Shown here piece by piece: positions 1-7,963 of a stretch of 64,000 nt of DNA. Where the stretch lies: positions 2,480,001-2,544,000 of the forward strand of contig NZ_CP009512.1 of assembly GCF_000970205.1 (NCBI RefSeq). Reading direction: 5' to 3'. Source of the stretch: Methanosarcina mazei S-6. GTDB taxonomy: Archaea; Halobacteriota; Methanosarcinia; Methanosarcinales; Methanosarcinaceae. Position numbers and translations under genes: made by a program. Each line of letters opens with the position of its first letter. Position 1 is the first letter of the stretch. The notes under the pieces were generated by a model. The model did no database searches and had not been told where the DNA came from. It saw nothing but the letters and a program-made list of their open reading frames with translations.

Positions 1-458
1 CCGTTTTCAGATGAGGTCTCACCTGTTACAGGATATGAAATACCTGAAAAGCCGGACTTTCCAGAAAGCAGAGCAGGGTTATTCAGTGCAGAAGTTTGTT
101 GAGATTCCTGAACTTCTTCAGAGTTCCGGGTTTCAGGTCTCAGAACAAAGCCTCTGGCTTCCCAGCCTTTCCGGATTTTCAGACCGAGAGGATTATTGAA
201 AAAGTCTGCAAGGTACTCGGAATTCACTTTATCGGGATCCAGAATAAGCTGAATATAAACCATGCAAAACATTTCGCCGGGTAGGGAACTGGATACATTT
301 AATTCATGGTAAAGAGGAAGGTATAGAGAATTGTCTTCTCCGGAAAAGCCATATTTCAGGTCAGGGTCAGGGAAATTGAGCTTTAAAGTAAATTTGGAAA
401 GATTTGTCGGTTTCAGGCCATACTGACTGCATAAGTAGTCTATTTCTTTTTCAACCAT
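1..458 (-). CDS. Hypothetical protein, C-terminus cut by window edge
   Basis: A minus-strand reading frame stays open from the left edge to an ATG at 458 (reads MVEKEIDYLCSQYGLKP...), about 152 codons visible with no stop. Composition is that of a soluble protein: mixed charged and hydrophobic residues, no signal peptide or membrane segment, then a Ser/Glu/Gln-rich stretch near the edge that looks like a linker. The frame remains open upstream of the ATG to about 585 without another ATG, so a non-ATG start further up is possible; no clear Shine-Dalgarno precedes 458. I do not recognise the family. Confidence 0.6.
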   Translation of the reverse strand, partial: MVEKEIDYLCSQYGLKPTNLSKFTLKLNFPDPDLKYGFSGEDNSLYLPLYHELNVSSSLPGEMFCMVYIQLILDPDKVNSEYLADFFNNPLGLKIRKGWEARGFVLRPETRNSEEVQESQQTSALNNPALLSGKSGFSGISYPVTGETSSEN

Positions 459-651
459 GAGGATCAGACATAGGGTTTTCTGGGCTAATATAGGGATTTC
501 TGCTGCTGATGTTACTTTCAGGTATATGCAATTATTAAAATTGATACTGCATATAGAGTTCCAAAACTCATATATTTTTTCTATTCAACTTGCTTGAAAC
601 ACATTTTCCTGAATAAAGCCAGTCCAGAATATTTGAGCACAGGTGAACTAC

Positions 652-900
652 CACTCAGCTAAAGACTGAATGGCTTCCTGAGTCATTCTTTCTCCCATTG
701 GAGGCAAGTCGTGCAGGCTCTAGCCCCTCGTTCCGAAGGTGAAATAGATATGAGCGTGAGGTTGTACTTGAGATGCTTATAGCTACCGTCTTTCCGCGGC
801 TTAATCCCGATCCCTTCAGGATGATTCTTGCCCTGTTATCCAACTCCCCGATGTTCAAACGTTACCTCGCTTGGTTTTCGCTTTGAAATTCGGCAACGTT
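652..900 (-). pseudogene. Possible IS605-type tnpB C-terminal remnant
   Basis: The minus strand encodes a short segment (655-858) ending in RNEGLEPARLASNGRKNDSG followed by SHSVFS. This resembles the variable tail seen at the C-terminus of many archaeal TnpB proteins (an NEA/NEG-x-x-x-R motif, then a Gly/Ser-rich end). There is no catalytic RuvC or zinc-finger part, so at most it is a relic. It sits about 240 bp from the end of an IS200-type element, which fits IS605-family debris. The match is weak and by recall only. Confidence 0.3.
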
Positions 901-1104
901 CTTAGGAACTGTGAGGTTGTGGTGACAGCAAAATCTAATATTAAAAACGTTTTGAAGATACTTAATAACTTACAGAATCTATAACGGGTAACAGTTTGGA
1001 AGTTGACGCTTATATCTCACGAAGCTAAAGACTTCGAGGTTTTACGCTTCTTCCTATAAATGTAAAAATCCGGAAAAGAAAAAATGAATTTAAGAATCAA
1101 TGTT

Positions 1105-1727
1105 GCGGTGGCGCACCCCGCTACAAGCAACGGGGTATTTTCGCGCCACCGCTTTGGTTTTATGGCTATTAAAAATCGAATATTTTCATTTGCTGATATG
1201 CTTCTTTTTCTTCCTGGTTTCCCTGGTTTTGAACATAGTTTTTAATAACATCGGAAGTTGTTCCGTCTCCTACTGTTCCAATGTAACCTCCATCACTCCA
1301 GAATTCACCACCCCAAAGCTGTTTTTTATCTCAGGATACTCTTTAAAGATCTGTCTTGCTATAGATCTGTCTTGCTATAATACTCTTTATAGTTTGCATA
1401 ACCTTTGAAGGAGAATACTTAGGTTCAGCTCCAACAAAAAGATGCACGTGATCACCATCACTACCAATTGCATCAAACTCAAAACAGTATCTTTCACTAA
1501 TTTCAAAGCATACATTTTTCAAAAAGTTTACAAGCTCTATATCTAAAAGAAGTTTTTTACGATAATTCACGCAAAAAACCATGTGGTATCTTATTTTATA
1601 TACACAATGGTTTGCATGTCGTAATTCCATCAACAGTATAAAGGTAATTAAGGATATAAAATCAGTTATTTAACAACGGTTACCGGGGAAGTTTTTCATC
1701 CCCGCAGCAAGCTAGCGGGGTATTCGA
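1105..1727 (-). mobile_element. IS200/IS605-family element, copy 1
   Basis: A tnpA frame is bracketed by two strong hairpins. One end has a 10-bp arm gcggtggcgc at 1105-1114 pairing with gcgccaccgc at 1143-1152 around an inner ccccg..cgggg stem. The other end has ccccgc/gcgggg at 1700-1720 followed by gtattcgac. There are no terminal inverted repeats in the usual sense, as expected for single-strand-transposing IS200-type elements. It is nearly identical to the element at 6591-7199. Boundaries are approximate because cleavage sites cannot be fixed from one sequence. Confidence 0.8.
1169..1633 (-). pseudogene. tnpA: IS200-type transposase TnpA, damaged copy
   Basis: Y1-family HUH transposase. 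From ATG 1633 the protein shows the HUH pair H62-V-H64 in a DGDHVHLF context. A 16-bp direct duplication (1348-1363 and 1364-1379) shifts the frame and ends the protein after about 96 residues. The remaining sequence down to the stop at 1169-1171 still encodes, in another frame, the EFWSDGGYIGTVG segment with the catalytic Tyr. It also carries the same A_AAA_AAC heptamer (plus-strand 1321-1327) as copy 2. With the duplication this copy cannot give active transposase by a single -1 slip, so it is called a pseudogene. Confidence 0.85.
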
Positions 1728-1839
1728 CTGTAAAAAATTCCGGAATATTTGCGGGAAGACAACATCATCAAAACAGGCTTAACCGATATGGAAACCCGAA
1801 CATATACTTAAATTGATCTTTCGGAAAACGGGGGAACTC

Positions 1840-2031
1840 ATGCGAATTAACAATATCGTTAAATACGACCTGGAAACAAGAGCAAAAGACCTCAAAAGCG
1901 AAGGTCGAACTCTCTAAGAGATTTCGCAAATACTCACAGAAGACGCGAAAAATAAGATTAGTGTTTCGACAGTTTACCGCTATTTCGAATTTTGCCTTTT
2001 TGTGCCTATAACTAAAGTGTTGGGTTATTGA
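1840..2031 (+). pseudogene. Small helix-turn-helix DNA-binding protein with in-frame stop
   Basis: ATG at 1840 follows a good ribosome site (ggggg, 6-10 nt upstream). It encodes MRINNIVKYDLETRAKDLKS and on to residue 25, then TAA at 1915-1917. The same frame continues with EISQILTEDAKNKISVSTVY, which reads like the second helix and recognition helix of a short HTH domain (alternating polar/hydrophobic residues, S-x-S-T-V-Y). The frame closes with TGA at 2029-2031, though resemblance to a DNA-binding domain fades after about residue 51. It is probably a relic of a plasmid- or IS-borne regulator. Confidence 0.5.
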
Positions 2032-2122
2032 CGGCTTCTAAGCCTCCCTAACAAACTTTTTTAAATCGTTGATACTAGCACTCCATAAAAGCTTCATACT
2101 GAGTCTGTGAATGAGCTCGACT

Positions 2123-2266
2123 TCATGGAATTTTCAAAACTTCAGCAACCCGGGCAGGTTCACAGGTAAGCCAGCCCGAGAGTTCACCAACATGTCCCTG
2201 CTGTGATAATAGAATTACTGTGCAGGTTGAACCTACATTCCGCAGTATTTTTTCGAAATTTAACAT
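2123..2266 (-). CDS. Small hypothetical protein, 47 aa
   Basis: A short minus-strand frame, ATG 2266 to TGA 2123-2125, encodes MLNFEKILRNVGSTCTVILL followed by SQQGHVGELSGWLTCEPARV and AEVLKIP. It has an amphipathic start, a Gly/Trp/Cys-bearing middle and a possible weak Shine-Dalgarno (cagga) before the ATG. The amino-acid mix looks coding rather than random, but it could equally be the surviving piece of a longer gene. Family not recognised. Confidence 0.35.
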   Translation of the reverse strand: MLNFEKILRNVGSTCTVILLSQQGHVGELSGWLTCEPARVAEVLKIP

Positions 2267-2311
2267 TTTTCCTGATAGCGTTTTTGGAACAGATTTAAGG
2301 AATTTTGACTA

Positions 2312-2480
2312 TTAACGTAATTTGGTAAAAATCGATTGATATCGTTTTTTGGTCTCTAAATACCTCACATAGTTACTTTTACCCCATGCATAAAAGTCCA
2401 ATAAATCGACGTTAGATTCAAAATCGATAGCAGGAAAAATTATGAAATCTGAAATTTTCCTGCGGAAAGTGGGTTGAAGT
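2312..2480 (-). pseudogene. C-terminal fragment of an unknown protein
   Basis: An open minus-strand frame without any start codon ends at the TAA at 2312-2314. Its translation (…ISDFIIFPAIDFESNVDLLD then FYAWGKSNYVRYLETKKRYQSIFTKLR) has strongly protein-like composition and reads like a C-terminal domain. It has no ATG and is bounded upstream by a stop near 2480, so it is called a gene fragment. Family not recognised. Confidence 0.3.
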
Positions 2481-2581
2481 ACTAGGCCTTAATTTATCCT
2501 TTTTATAAAACGTGGCTCTGCAAGAAAAATGCCATTTTTTTCGCTCTTTTTCTTGCAGGTGAGGGATTATTCATCTACATA

Positions 2582-3928
2582 TTATTTTTTCCTTAGTTTC
2601 CATCCCCCATAAAGACAGGTCAAGCTTCCCAATAACCCAAAACCTGGAGCAGAGCTAATTTCACTCGATTTGTTTTCATTTGAGTTACTACCATTATCAG
2701 AATTATTATTGTTTAAATTATTGAATATGCTAGCGTTTTTTTCTCCAGATGATGACAAGTTAATTTCTTCAGCTCCTGTACCTTCAGTTGCATAGGAGGT
2801 TGCCCTTTTGCTTTGGTCAGTCATATTAGAATCAATAAAATACGCTAAGGCAATTTCAACAGGATATTTTCCTACGTTCATTGCGTCTATAACCTTGTTT
2901 GTAGCTGTATCAATTACAGAGACAGTGTCACTCGCATAATTCACCACAAGTACCTTTGTTCCATCTGGAGTGACTTCAATTCCACCAGGTGCCTTTCCTA
3001 CAGGCACAGTGGCTGTAACCTCGTTTGTTGTTGTGTCAATTATATCAACAGCACCTGTAAGTGAATCGGCGCCAGGGAACTGTATCGATACATATACCTT
3101 TTTCCCATCTGGGCTGACCGCAACTCCACGAGGATAACTTCCTACAGGCACAGTGGCTGTAACCTCGTTTGTTGTTGTGTCAATGACAGAAATAGTAGCT
3201 GTGGAGTCACGATAAATATTGGAGTTCATCACATATGCCCTTGTTCCGTCTGGACTGAATACAACCCCAATTGAGTTGTTTCCTGTATGTATCGTGGCTG
3301 TAACAGCGTTTGTGGCTGTGTCAATCACAGAGACCGTGCCTGTAAAGTTAGTTGAGTCACCACCGGAATTTGCCACATATACCTTTTTCCCATCCGGACT
3401 GACTGCAACCCCAGAAGGAAAGTTTCCTACGTTTACTGTGGATATAACCCTGTCTGTTTCTGTGTCAATTACAGAAACAATGTTGTTGCTGAAACTCGTC
3501 ACATATGCCTTTTTCCCATCTGGATTGACCACAATTTCTTGAGGATAGGTTCCTATTTTCACTGTATCTATAACTTTATTTTTGGAAGTGTCAATTACAG
3601 ATACAGTGTTACTGCCTGAATTCACCACATATACCTTTTTCCCATCTGGACTGACTGCAACTCCAGCAGGATGATCACCTACATCTACTGTGGATGTAAC
3701 CTTATTTATTGCAATGTCAATTACAGAAATATTATTGCTGTCGTAGTTAGTAATGTAGGCAAAGGGAGCAGCACCTGCACATCCTACAAGTATTAAATTC
3801 ATAAGTGCTATTATTCCCAAAACTTTCATGACATCATATTGCCTGTGTACCTTATTGGATGTAGCCACAGATGAGAGTAGACTTGAAAAAATGACAATCT
3901 CTATTGTTGATATAATTTTACTATTCAT
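2582..3928 (-). CDS. YVTN beta-propeller surface protein with C-terminal sorting tail
   Basis: About 448 residues. The bulk (about 55-375) is roughly seven copies of the 40-odd-residue YVTN repeat: each has an ISVIDTATNKV-like strand, then a V-G-x-x-P motif, then VSPDGKKVYV. These fold as a seven-bladed propeller. The C-terminus carries a Ser/Asn-rich linker, a PGFG motif, a hydrophobic stretch and the basic end LRKK, the architecture of proteins sorted by archaeosortase-type PGF-CTERM processing. An internal ATG at 3829 (MKVLGIIALMNLILVGCAGA) gives a cleaner signal peptide than the first ATG and may be the real start. Expected outside the cell; its ligand is unknown. Confidence 0.85.
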   Translation of the reverse strand: MNSKIISTIEIVIFSSLLSSVATSNKVHRQYDVMKVLGIIALMNLILVGCAGAAPFAYITNYDSNNISVIDIAINKVTSTVDVGDHPAGVAVSPDGKKVYVVNSGSNTVSVIDTSKNKVIDTVKIGTYPQEIVVNPDGKKAYVTSFSNNIVSVIDTETDRVISTVNVGNFPSGVAVSPDGKKVYVANSGGDSTNFTGTVSVIDTATNAVTATIHTGNNSIGVVFSPDGTRAYVMNSNIYRDSTATISVIDTTTNEVTATVPVGSYPRGVAVSPDGKKVYVSIQFPGADSLTGAVDIIDTTTNEVTATVPVGKAPGGIEVTPDGTKVLVVNYASDTVSVIDTATNKVIDAMNVGKYPVEIALAYFIDSNMTDQSKRATSYATEGTGAEEINLSSSGEKNASIFNNLNNNNSDNGSNSNENKSSEISSAPGFGLLGSLTCLYGGWKLRKK

Positions 3929-4223
3929 CTTTTATCCCCAAGTAATGTTTGTCTTTCATAAGGGTGCCGTGATTATTAGATGTTATGAATTGATTTACAC
4001 ATATTATCTCATACTATAATTGCGGATAATACGTTCAATAAAAAATATTTTTTAGACATTTGATAAGTAGTAAATTGTTGCATTAAAATTAGAATTTTCT
4101 CAAAAAAACAATAGAAATAACAATTTCCTTGTAAATATTACCCATATCTGTTTCAAAAAAATGAGGAGTTAAATTCCTCATACGCATGCTATCAATTTCG
4201 GTCTTCGACGGTATTTTCCAAGC

Positions 4224-5519
4224 TCAGAAAATCACATATATGCGCATACCTTCTGGACTACCTGATACAGCTTCCCAGTAATCTGTGCCACCATTCCATG
4301 GGTCATTAATAAGTAAACAGTCATCTGCACTATCATAGAAAACCCAATACCCAGCACAAGCTCGACAATGACTCGAAGTAATACTATTGAAGGGTCTATA
4401 ATAGTCAATTTCACTCATCGCTTTAGTAAAAGATAAAGTAGTAGTTTTGTACGACCTCGTCGCCCCTAATCCTCCCTCACTTCTAGATAACTTATACCAC
4501 TCTTCTGCCTTAGTGGGACCAATTCCGATAACGTCACCATTTGTCCCACCCATTTTTTGGTATATGTAGTCTTGAGTATAGGAATAACCATGCCATGCAG
4601 CAATCATTTTAGCAGTTGCTGGAACACAATAAAAGTTTTTTTCTTGACCATATAAGGGAACATCAAGTAGTACTTGTGTTGAATCGCTGAGTAGTGCCTT
4701 TGTTGAGGAATCTGTTGTTGTGGGCATTACTGTTGAGTTATATGGTGATGGTATCACTTTTGAACTGGTATTTAGTTTGTTACCTAGTTTTTTGATATTT
4801 TCTTCAGTAATTGGCTCACCGATATCAATTCCGATATCATTTATTTCTTGTTCTAATTTTTTAGTAAACTGTTCACTCTTTTGCCAATCTTTCAAATTTT
4901 CATCTACTTTATCCTTTGATACCTGTTCATACATCGACCAGACTCCAAGTTCGGTTTTAGTTGCAGGTTTGTCTTGCACCTCTTCAAGTGTGTATGCATC
5001 TACAAATATCCGATGTTCAACTCCAGTAGTCTTATCTTTTACTGTGGTCATTGCCCCTACGTTAGGATAGTCATATACAACCATATTCGTCGACACGATT
5101 TTTCCAGTTGGGTATTTTGCTTTGGCGGTTTCTATTGACTTCTCCATGACTTCAGCCACGTTATAGGGTTTAGGATTAATTTCGATGCGTCGGAGTGTAC
5201 TTCCCAGCGTTTTATTAGCACCAATGTCGATTCTACTAATTAAAGTATTTTTATTATATACTGAGAATTCATAGTATAATTTTTGACCGCTTATATCATA
5301 GAGCTCCAATGGTTTGGGATCAATAGATGTTCCTTCCCATTTTTCGGAGTTGTTTTCGGTCACTATAAGCGCAATAATACGCGTATTTGCATGCTCAAAG
5401 GCTTCATCAGCAGTTACAGAATAATTATCCTCTGTCTGTGCACTTACGGCTGGTATAAATGCCATACCAACCAGCATCGTCAAAAGAATTACTCCTATTG
5501 TTAGTTTGTTCTTAATCAT
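4224..5519 (-). CDS. Secreted C39-like cysteine peptidase
   Basis: I choose ATG 5519 because it has aggag seven nt upstream and starts directly on a signal peptide (MIKNKLTIGVILLTMLVGMA, cleavage near VSAQ). The mature protein has an N-terminal region of about 250 residues resembling PepSY-type propeptide folds, a Ser/Thr-rich linker, then a Peptidase_C39_2-like domain. Candidate catalytic residues are Cys298 (YCVPATAKM), His384 (SSHCRACAGY) and Asp406 (INDPW). It is probably exported and cleaves peptides outside the cell. The surrounding genes do not form an obvious bacteriocin-export operon, so its substrate is unknown. Spacer 5520-6199 holds nothing I recognise. Confidence 0.8.
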   Translation of the reverse strand: MIKNKLTIGVILLTMLVGMAFIPAVSAQTEDNYSVTADEAFEHANTRIIALIVTENNSEKWEGTSIDPKPLELYDISGQKLYYEFSVYNKNTLISRIDIGANKTLGSTLRRIEINPKPYNVAEVMEKSIETAKAKYPTGKIVSTNMVVYDYPNVGAMTTVKDKTTGVEHRIFVDAYTLEEVQDKPATKTELGVWSMYEQVSKDKVDENLKDWQKSEQFTKKLEQEINDIGIDIGEPITEENIKKLGNKLNTSSKVIPSPYNSTVMPTTTDSSTKALLSDSTQVLLDVPLYGQEKNFYCVPATAKMIAAWHGYSYTQDYIYQKMGGTNGDVIGIGPTKAEEWYKLSRSEGGLGATRSYKTTTLSFTKAMSEIDYYRPFNSITSSHCRACAGYWVFYDSADDCLLINDPWNGGTDYWEAVSGSPEGMRIYVIF

Positions 5520-6199
5520 ATTTTTTCTCCTGTTTAGCACCCAGGAGGCAGAAGCAGGCAAGCTTAAATATTCGCACAGCTAAACATAACAACTGCCTCT
5601 TAGGGCGTATTTATGGAGTTCGTGTGATTCTGGAAAATACTTTAAAACTCCATAAATTCCTTTTTGTTAATACCTTTATAACTTTTATGTCCAGATTTTC
5701 TAGCAATACAGTTTTCAAGTGAATTTAGAGTATAAATTGCCTACAAATATTGTTACTGTTTAATGATCCGGTCATAAGTTATTTAATCGAGTATATGCCT
5801 TGACTCATATTCAAAAACGCATATAAAAGAAAAAATATTAAATTCGATGCATATAGATCTTATTTAAGTCAGCCCTTTATAGACAAGGAATTCCTTGTCT
5901 ATAGATTTTCTAATCCTGACTATATTAGTGTAATCAATTAAAAAGTTCAATGGACAGGAACTTACTGTTATTGTGCATAACCCCGAATAATTATTTTCTT
6001 TACTCTCTTCTTTTTTGCTGAAAATAACCCATCATTCTAAGCCCTTTTGAGTCGTTTTTCTTGGCGGCCTGAAAGGGATTACCATACTAAAAGAGAAAGT
6101 GCGACTGCGACCCGGATAAGAAGCCTCTCTATCCTTCTGTGAAGTCTGTTAATTGGTCCAGAGGATTAGAAGGAAACAAGAATATTCAAGTTTATACAG

Positions 6200-6534
6200 T
6201 TAGTTATCTTTTTTTCTTTCTCTATAAGCTGCCTGCCTGCATTTATCGGAACAAAAATAAGCATCCTTTCTAAGAGGCCTGAAAGGCTTCTGACAGTGAG
6301 TACATATTGAACTGACAATTGTGCCCATACTGCGTCCCTGCGTTCTTTCCTACGCTGTGTACTGCGCTTGATAGCTTCCTTCCTGTTCTGTTCACTCATG
6401 ACCTTATAGCAGTCATTACTACAGCATGAGGAAGCGCCCCACCTGGTTTGAAATTCTTTCCCGCAAATATCGCATTTACAATAATATGTTGTGTCTTCCA
6501 ATGTTCGCGTTTTAGTCTCTTTTCTGATAAGCAT
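6200..6534 (-). pseudogene. Two-zinc-finger protein split by a frameshift
   Basis: From ATG 6534 the first part encodes a finger with C-x2-C (CDICGKEF) and a second Cys pair (CCSNDC), then a basic helix of Lys/Arg-rich residues. In the -1 frame, starting at an ATG at 6328, a second similar finger follows (CTHCQKPF … CSDKCRQAAYRERKKDN, stop 6200-6202). The two halves clearly belong together, and the original frame runs on without sense to 6166. Either a one-base change broke the gene, or the second finger is made separately or by frameshifting. A DNA- or RNA-binding role is likely but unproven. Confidence 0.55.
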
Positions 6535-6590
6535 AATTATCCCCGTTACACTTAATTACTCAAGCAGAACTTTTTCTTATAATCAAATTT

Positions 6591-7199
6591 GCACTGGCGC
6601 ACCCCGCTGCAAGCAACGGGGTATGTTCCGCGCCAGCGCTCTGGTTTTAATGTTTATCAAAAATCGAATATTTTCATTTGTTGATATGCTTCTTTTTCTT
6701 CCTGGTTTCCCTGGTTTTGAACATAGTTTTTAATAACATCGGAAGTTGTTCCGTCTCCTACTGTTCCAATGTAACCTCCATCACTCCAGAATTCACCACC
6801 CCAAAGCTGTTTTTTATCTCAGGATACTTTTTAAAGATCTGTCTTGCTATAATACTCTTTATAGTTTGCATAACCTTTGAAGGAGAATACTTAGGTTCAG
6901 CTCCAACAAAAAGATGCACGTGATCACCATCACTACCAATTGCATCAAACTCAAAACAGTATCTTTCACTAATTTCAAAGCATATATTTTTCAAAAAGTT
7001 TACAAGCTCTATATCTAAAAGAAGTTTTTTACGATACTTCACACAAAAAACCATGTGATATCTTATTTTATATACACAATGGTTTACATGTCGTAATTCC
7101 ATCAACAGTACAAAGGTGATTAAGGATATAAAATCAGTTATTTAACAACGGTTACCGGGGAAGTTTTTCATCCCCGCAGCAAGCTAGCGGGGTATTCGA
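6591..7199 (-). mobile_element. IS200/IS605-family element, copy 2
   Basis: Second copy of the element at 1105-1727. It has the same layout: an outer palindrome gcactggcgc/gcgccagcgc at 6591-6638 enclosing ccccg..cgggg at the tnpA 3' side, and ccccgc/gcgggg at 7172-7192 followed by gtattcgac on the other side. It carries no tnpB. It lacks the 16-bp duplication of copy 1 and is the better candidate for an active element. Ends are approximate. Confidence 0.8.
6657..7105 (-). CDS. tnpA: IS200-type transposase TnpA, apparently made by -1 frameshift
   Basis: The protein begins at ATG 7105 with MMELRHVNHCVYKIRYHMVF and has the HUH motif H62-V-H64. The 0 frame ends at 6758 after PEIKNSFGVV.... At codon 98-99 it runs through A_AAA_AAC (plus-strand 6809-6815). 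A -1 slip there continues as KKQLWGGEFWSDGGYIGTVG, supplying the catalytic Tyr112, and ends at TGA 6657-6659 for a 149-residue product, normal for TnpA. Without the slip the nucleophilic Tyr is absent. The same heptamer is present in copy 1. A fixed one-base deletion is the alternative. Confidence 0.75.
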
Positions 7200-7358
7200 C
7201 TGAAAGAAAGTAATTTAAAAAGGAGAGTAAGGAATTAAAAAACAGGTACAAGGCCCGAATCATAAAAAGTTTGGACAGTGTGACCGTATCCAGAAACCAA
7301 TTATTAACCAGTACATTTTTTCCTGATATTTCCTTCTTCTTGCACATTTGTTTAATAT

Positions 7359-7541
7359 TTATTGAATGTTGACTATTTCCTGGGCAGAAGAAGACTGGGC
7401 GGAAATACTGAAAGATGTAACTGACAATGTGCATCCACATTTTCTGCAGTAGTAAAAGTTGTTCGAGCCGATTACCTGTTTTTTAAGGGGTGTGCCACAT
7501 CTGGCACATTTTGAAGGAAGTTCAAACATATCCTTGCTCAC
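7359..7541 (-). CDS. Small zinc-ribbon protein, 60 aa
   Basis: A 60-residue protein with two Cys knuckles: C-x2-C (CARCGTPL) and C-x2-C (YYCRKCGCTL), a classic zinc-ribbon spacing, then a Ser-rich tail. Its ATG overlaps the TGA of the upstream zinc-ribbon gene by four bases (atga), so the two are probably translationally coupled. Such minimal ribbons occur in archaeal transcription and translation accessory proteins; no specific role can be assigned. Confidence 0.7.
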   Translation of the reverse strand: MSKDMFELPSKCARCGTPLKKQVIGSNNFYYCRKCGCTLSVTSFSISAQSSSAQEIVNIQ

Positions 7542-7738
7542 TCCAGAATCATCAGCGGTTCAAGTCTTGCAGTTTCCTTTCTTGTCCAGTACCCGCAAAC
7601 GGTACAGTATTGAAATTCGCTGAAAAGGTCGTTTTCAAGTTTAGAATGACATTCAGGACATCTTTTCAAAAATAGATTATGTCCTGGCTCTTTTTTAGTT
7701 CCGGTAATTTGTTTTCTACTTGTTTCCTTCATAGCCAA
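7538..7738 (-). CDS. Small zinc-ribbon protein, 66 aa
   Basis: Starts MAMKETSRKQITGTKKEPGH and has C-x2-C (RCPECHSKL) and C-x2-C (YCTVCGYW) knuckles about 18 residues apart, forming one zinc ribbon. It is followed with a 4-bp stop/start overlap by the 60-residue ribbon gene at 7359-7541, making a compact two-gene unit. Function unknown. Confidence 0.7.
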   Translation of the reverse strand: MAMKETSRKQITGTKKEPGHNLFLKRCPECHSKLENDLFSEFQYCTVCGYWTRKETARLEPLMILE

Positions 7739-7770
7739 TACTCCCTCAGTATTTTTTTACTTAAATGATT

Positions 7771-7824
7771 ATTATCTTGAATATTTATTATCTTGAATAT
7801 TTATTATCTTGAATATTTATTATC
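7771..7824. repeat. 16-bp tandem repeat, 3+ copies
   Basis: Three perfect copies of attatcttgaatattt (7771-7818) and a partial fourth, in the spacer upstream of the zinc-ribbon pair. AT-rich; no gene in it. Confidence 0.9.
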
Positions 7825-7963
7825 CAGCGTTGCACGAATCACAGTTAATATATGTTTTTTTAGAGCATACAGACATTCGGGGGCAGTCGACAAGCCTCAG
7901 CAGATAACAATGGTCAAAACCCCGACAACCCTGAAAACAGGCTATCCTGTGCCCTGGAAAGCT

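Noticed and set aside
3219-3542. Open frame on the plus strand opposite the beta-propeller gene
   Set aside because: It is a shadow of the YVTN repeats; the minus-strand gene has clear repeat and signal features.
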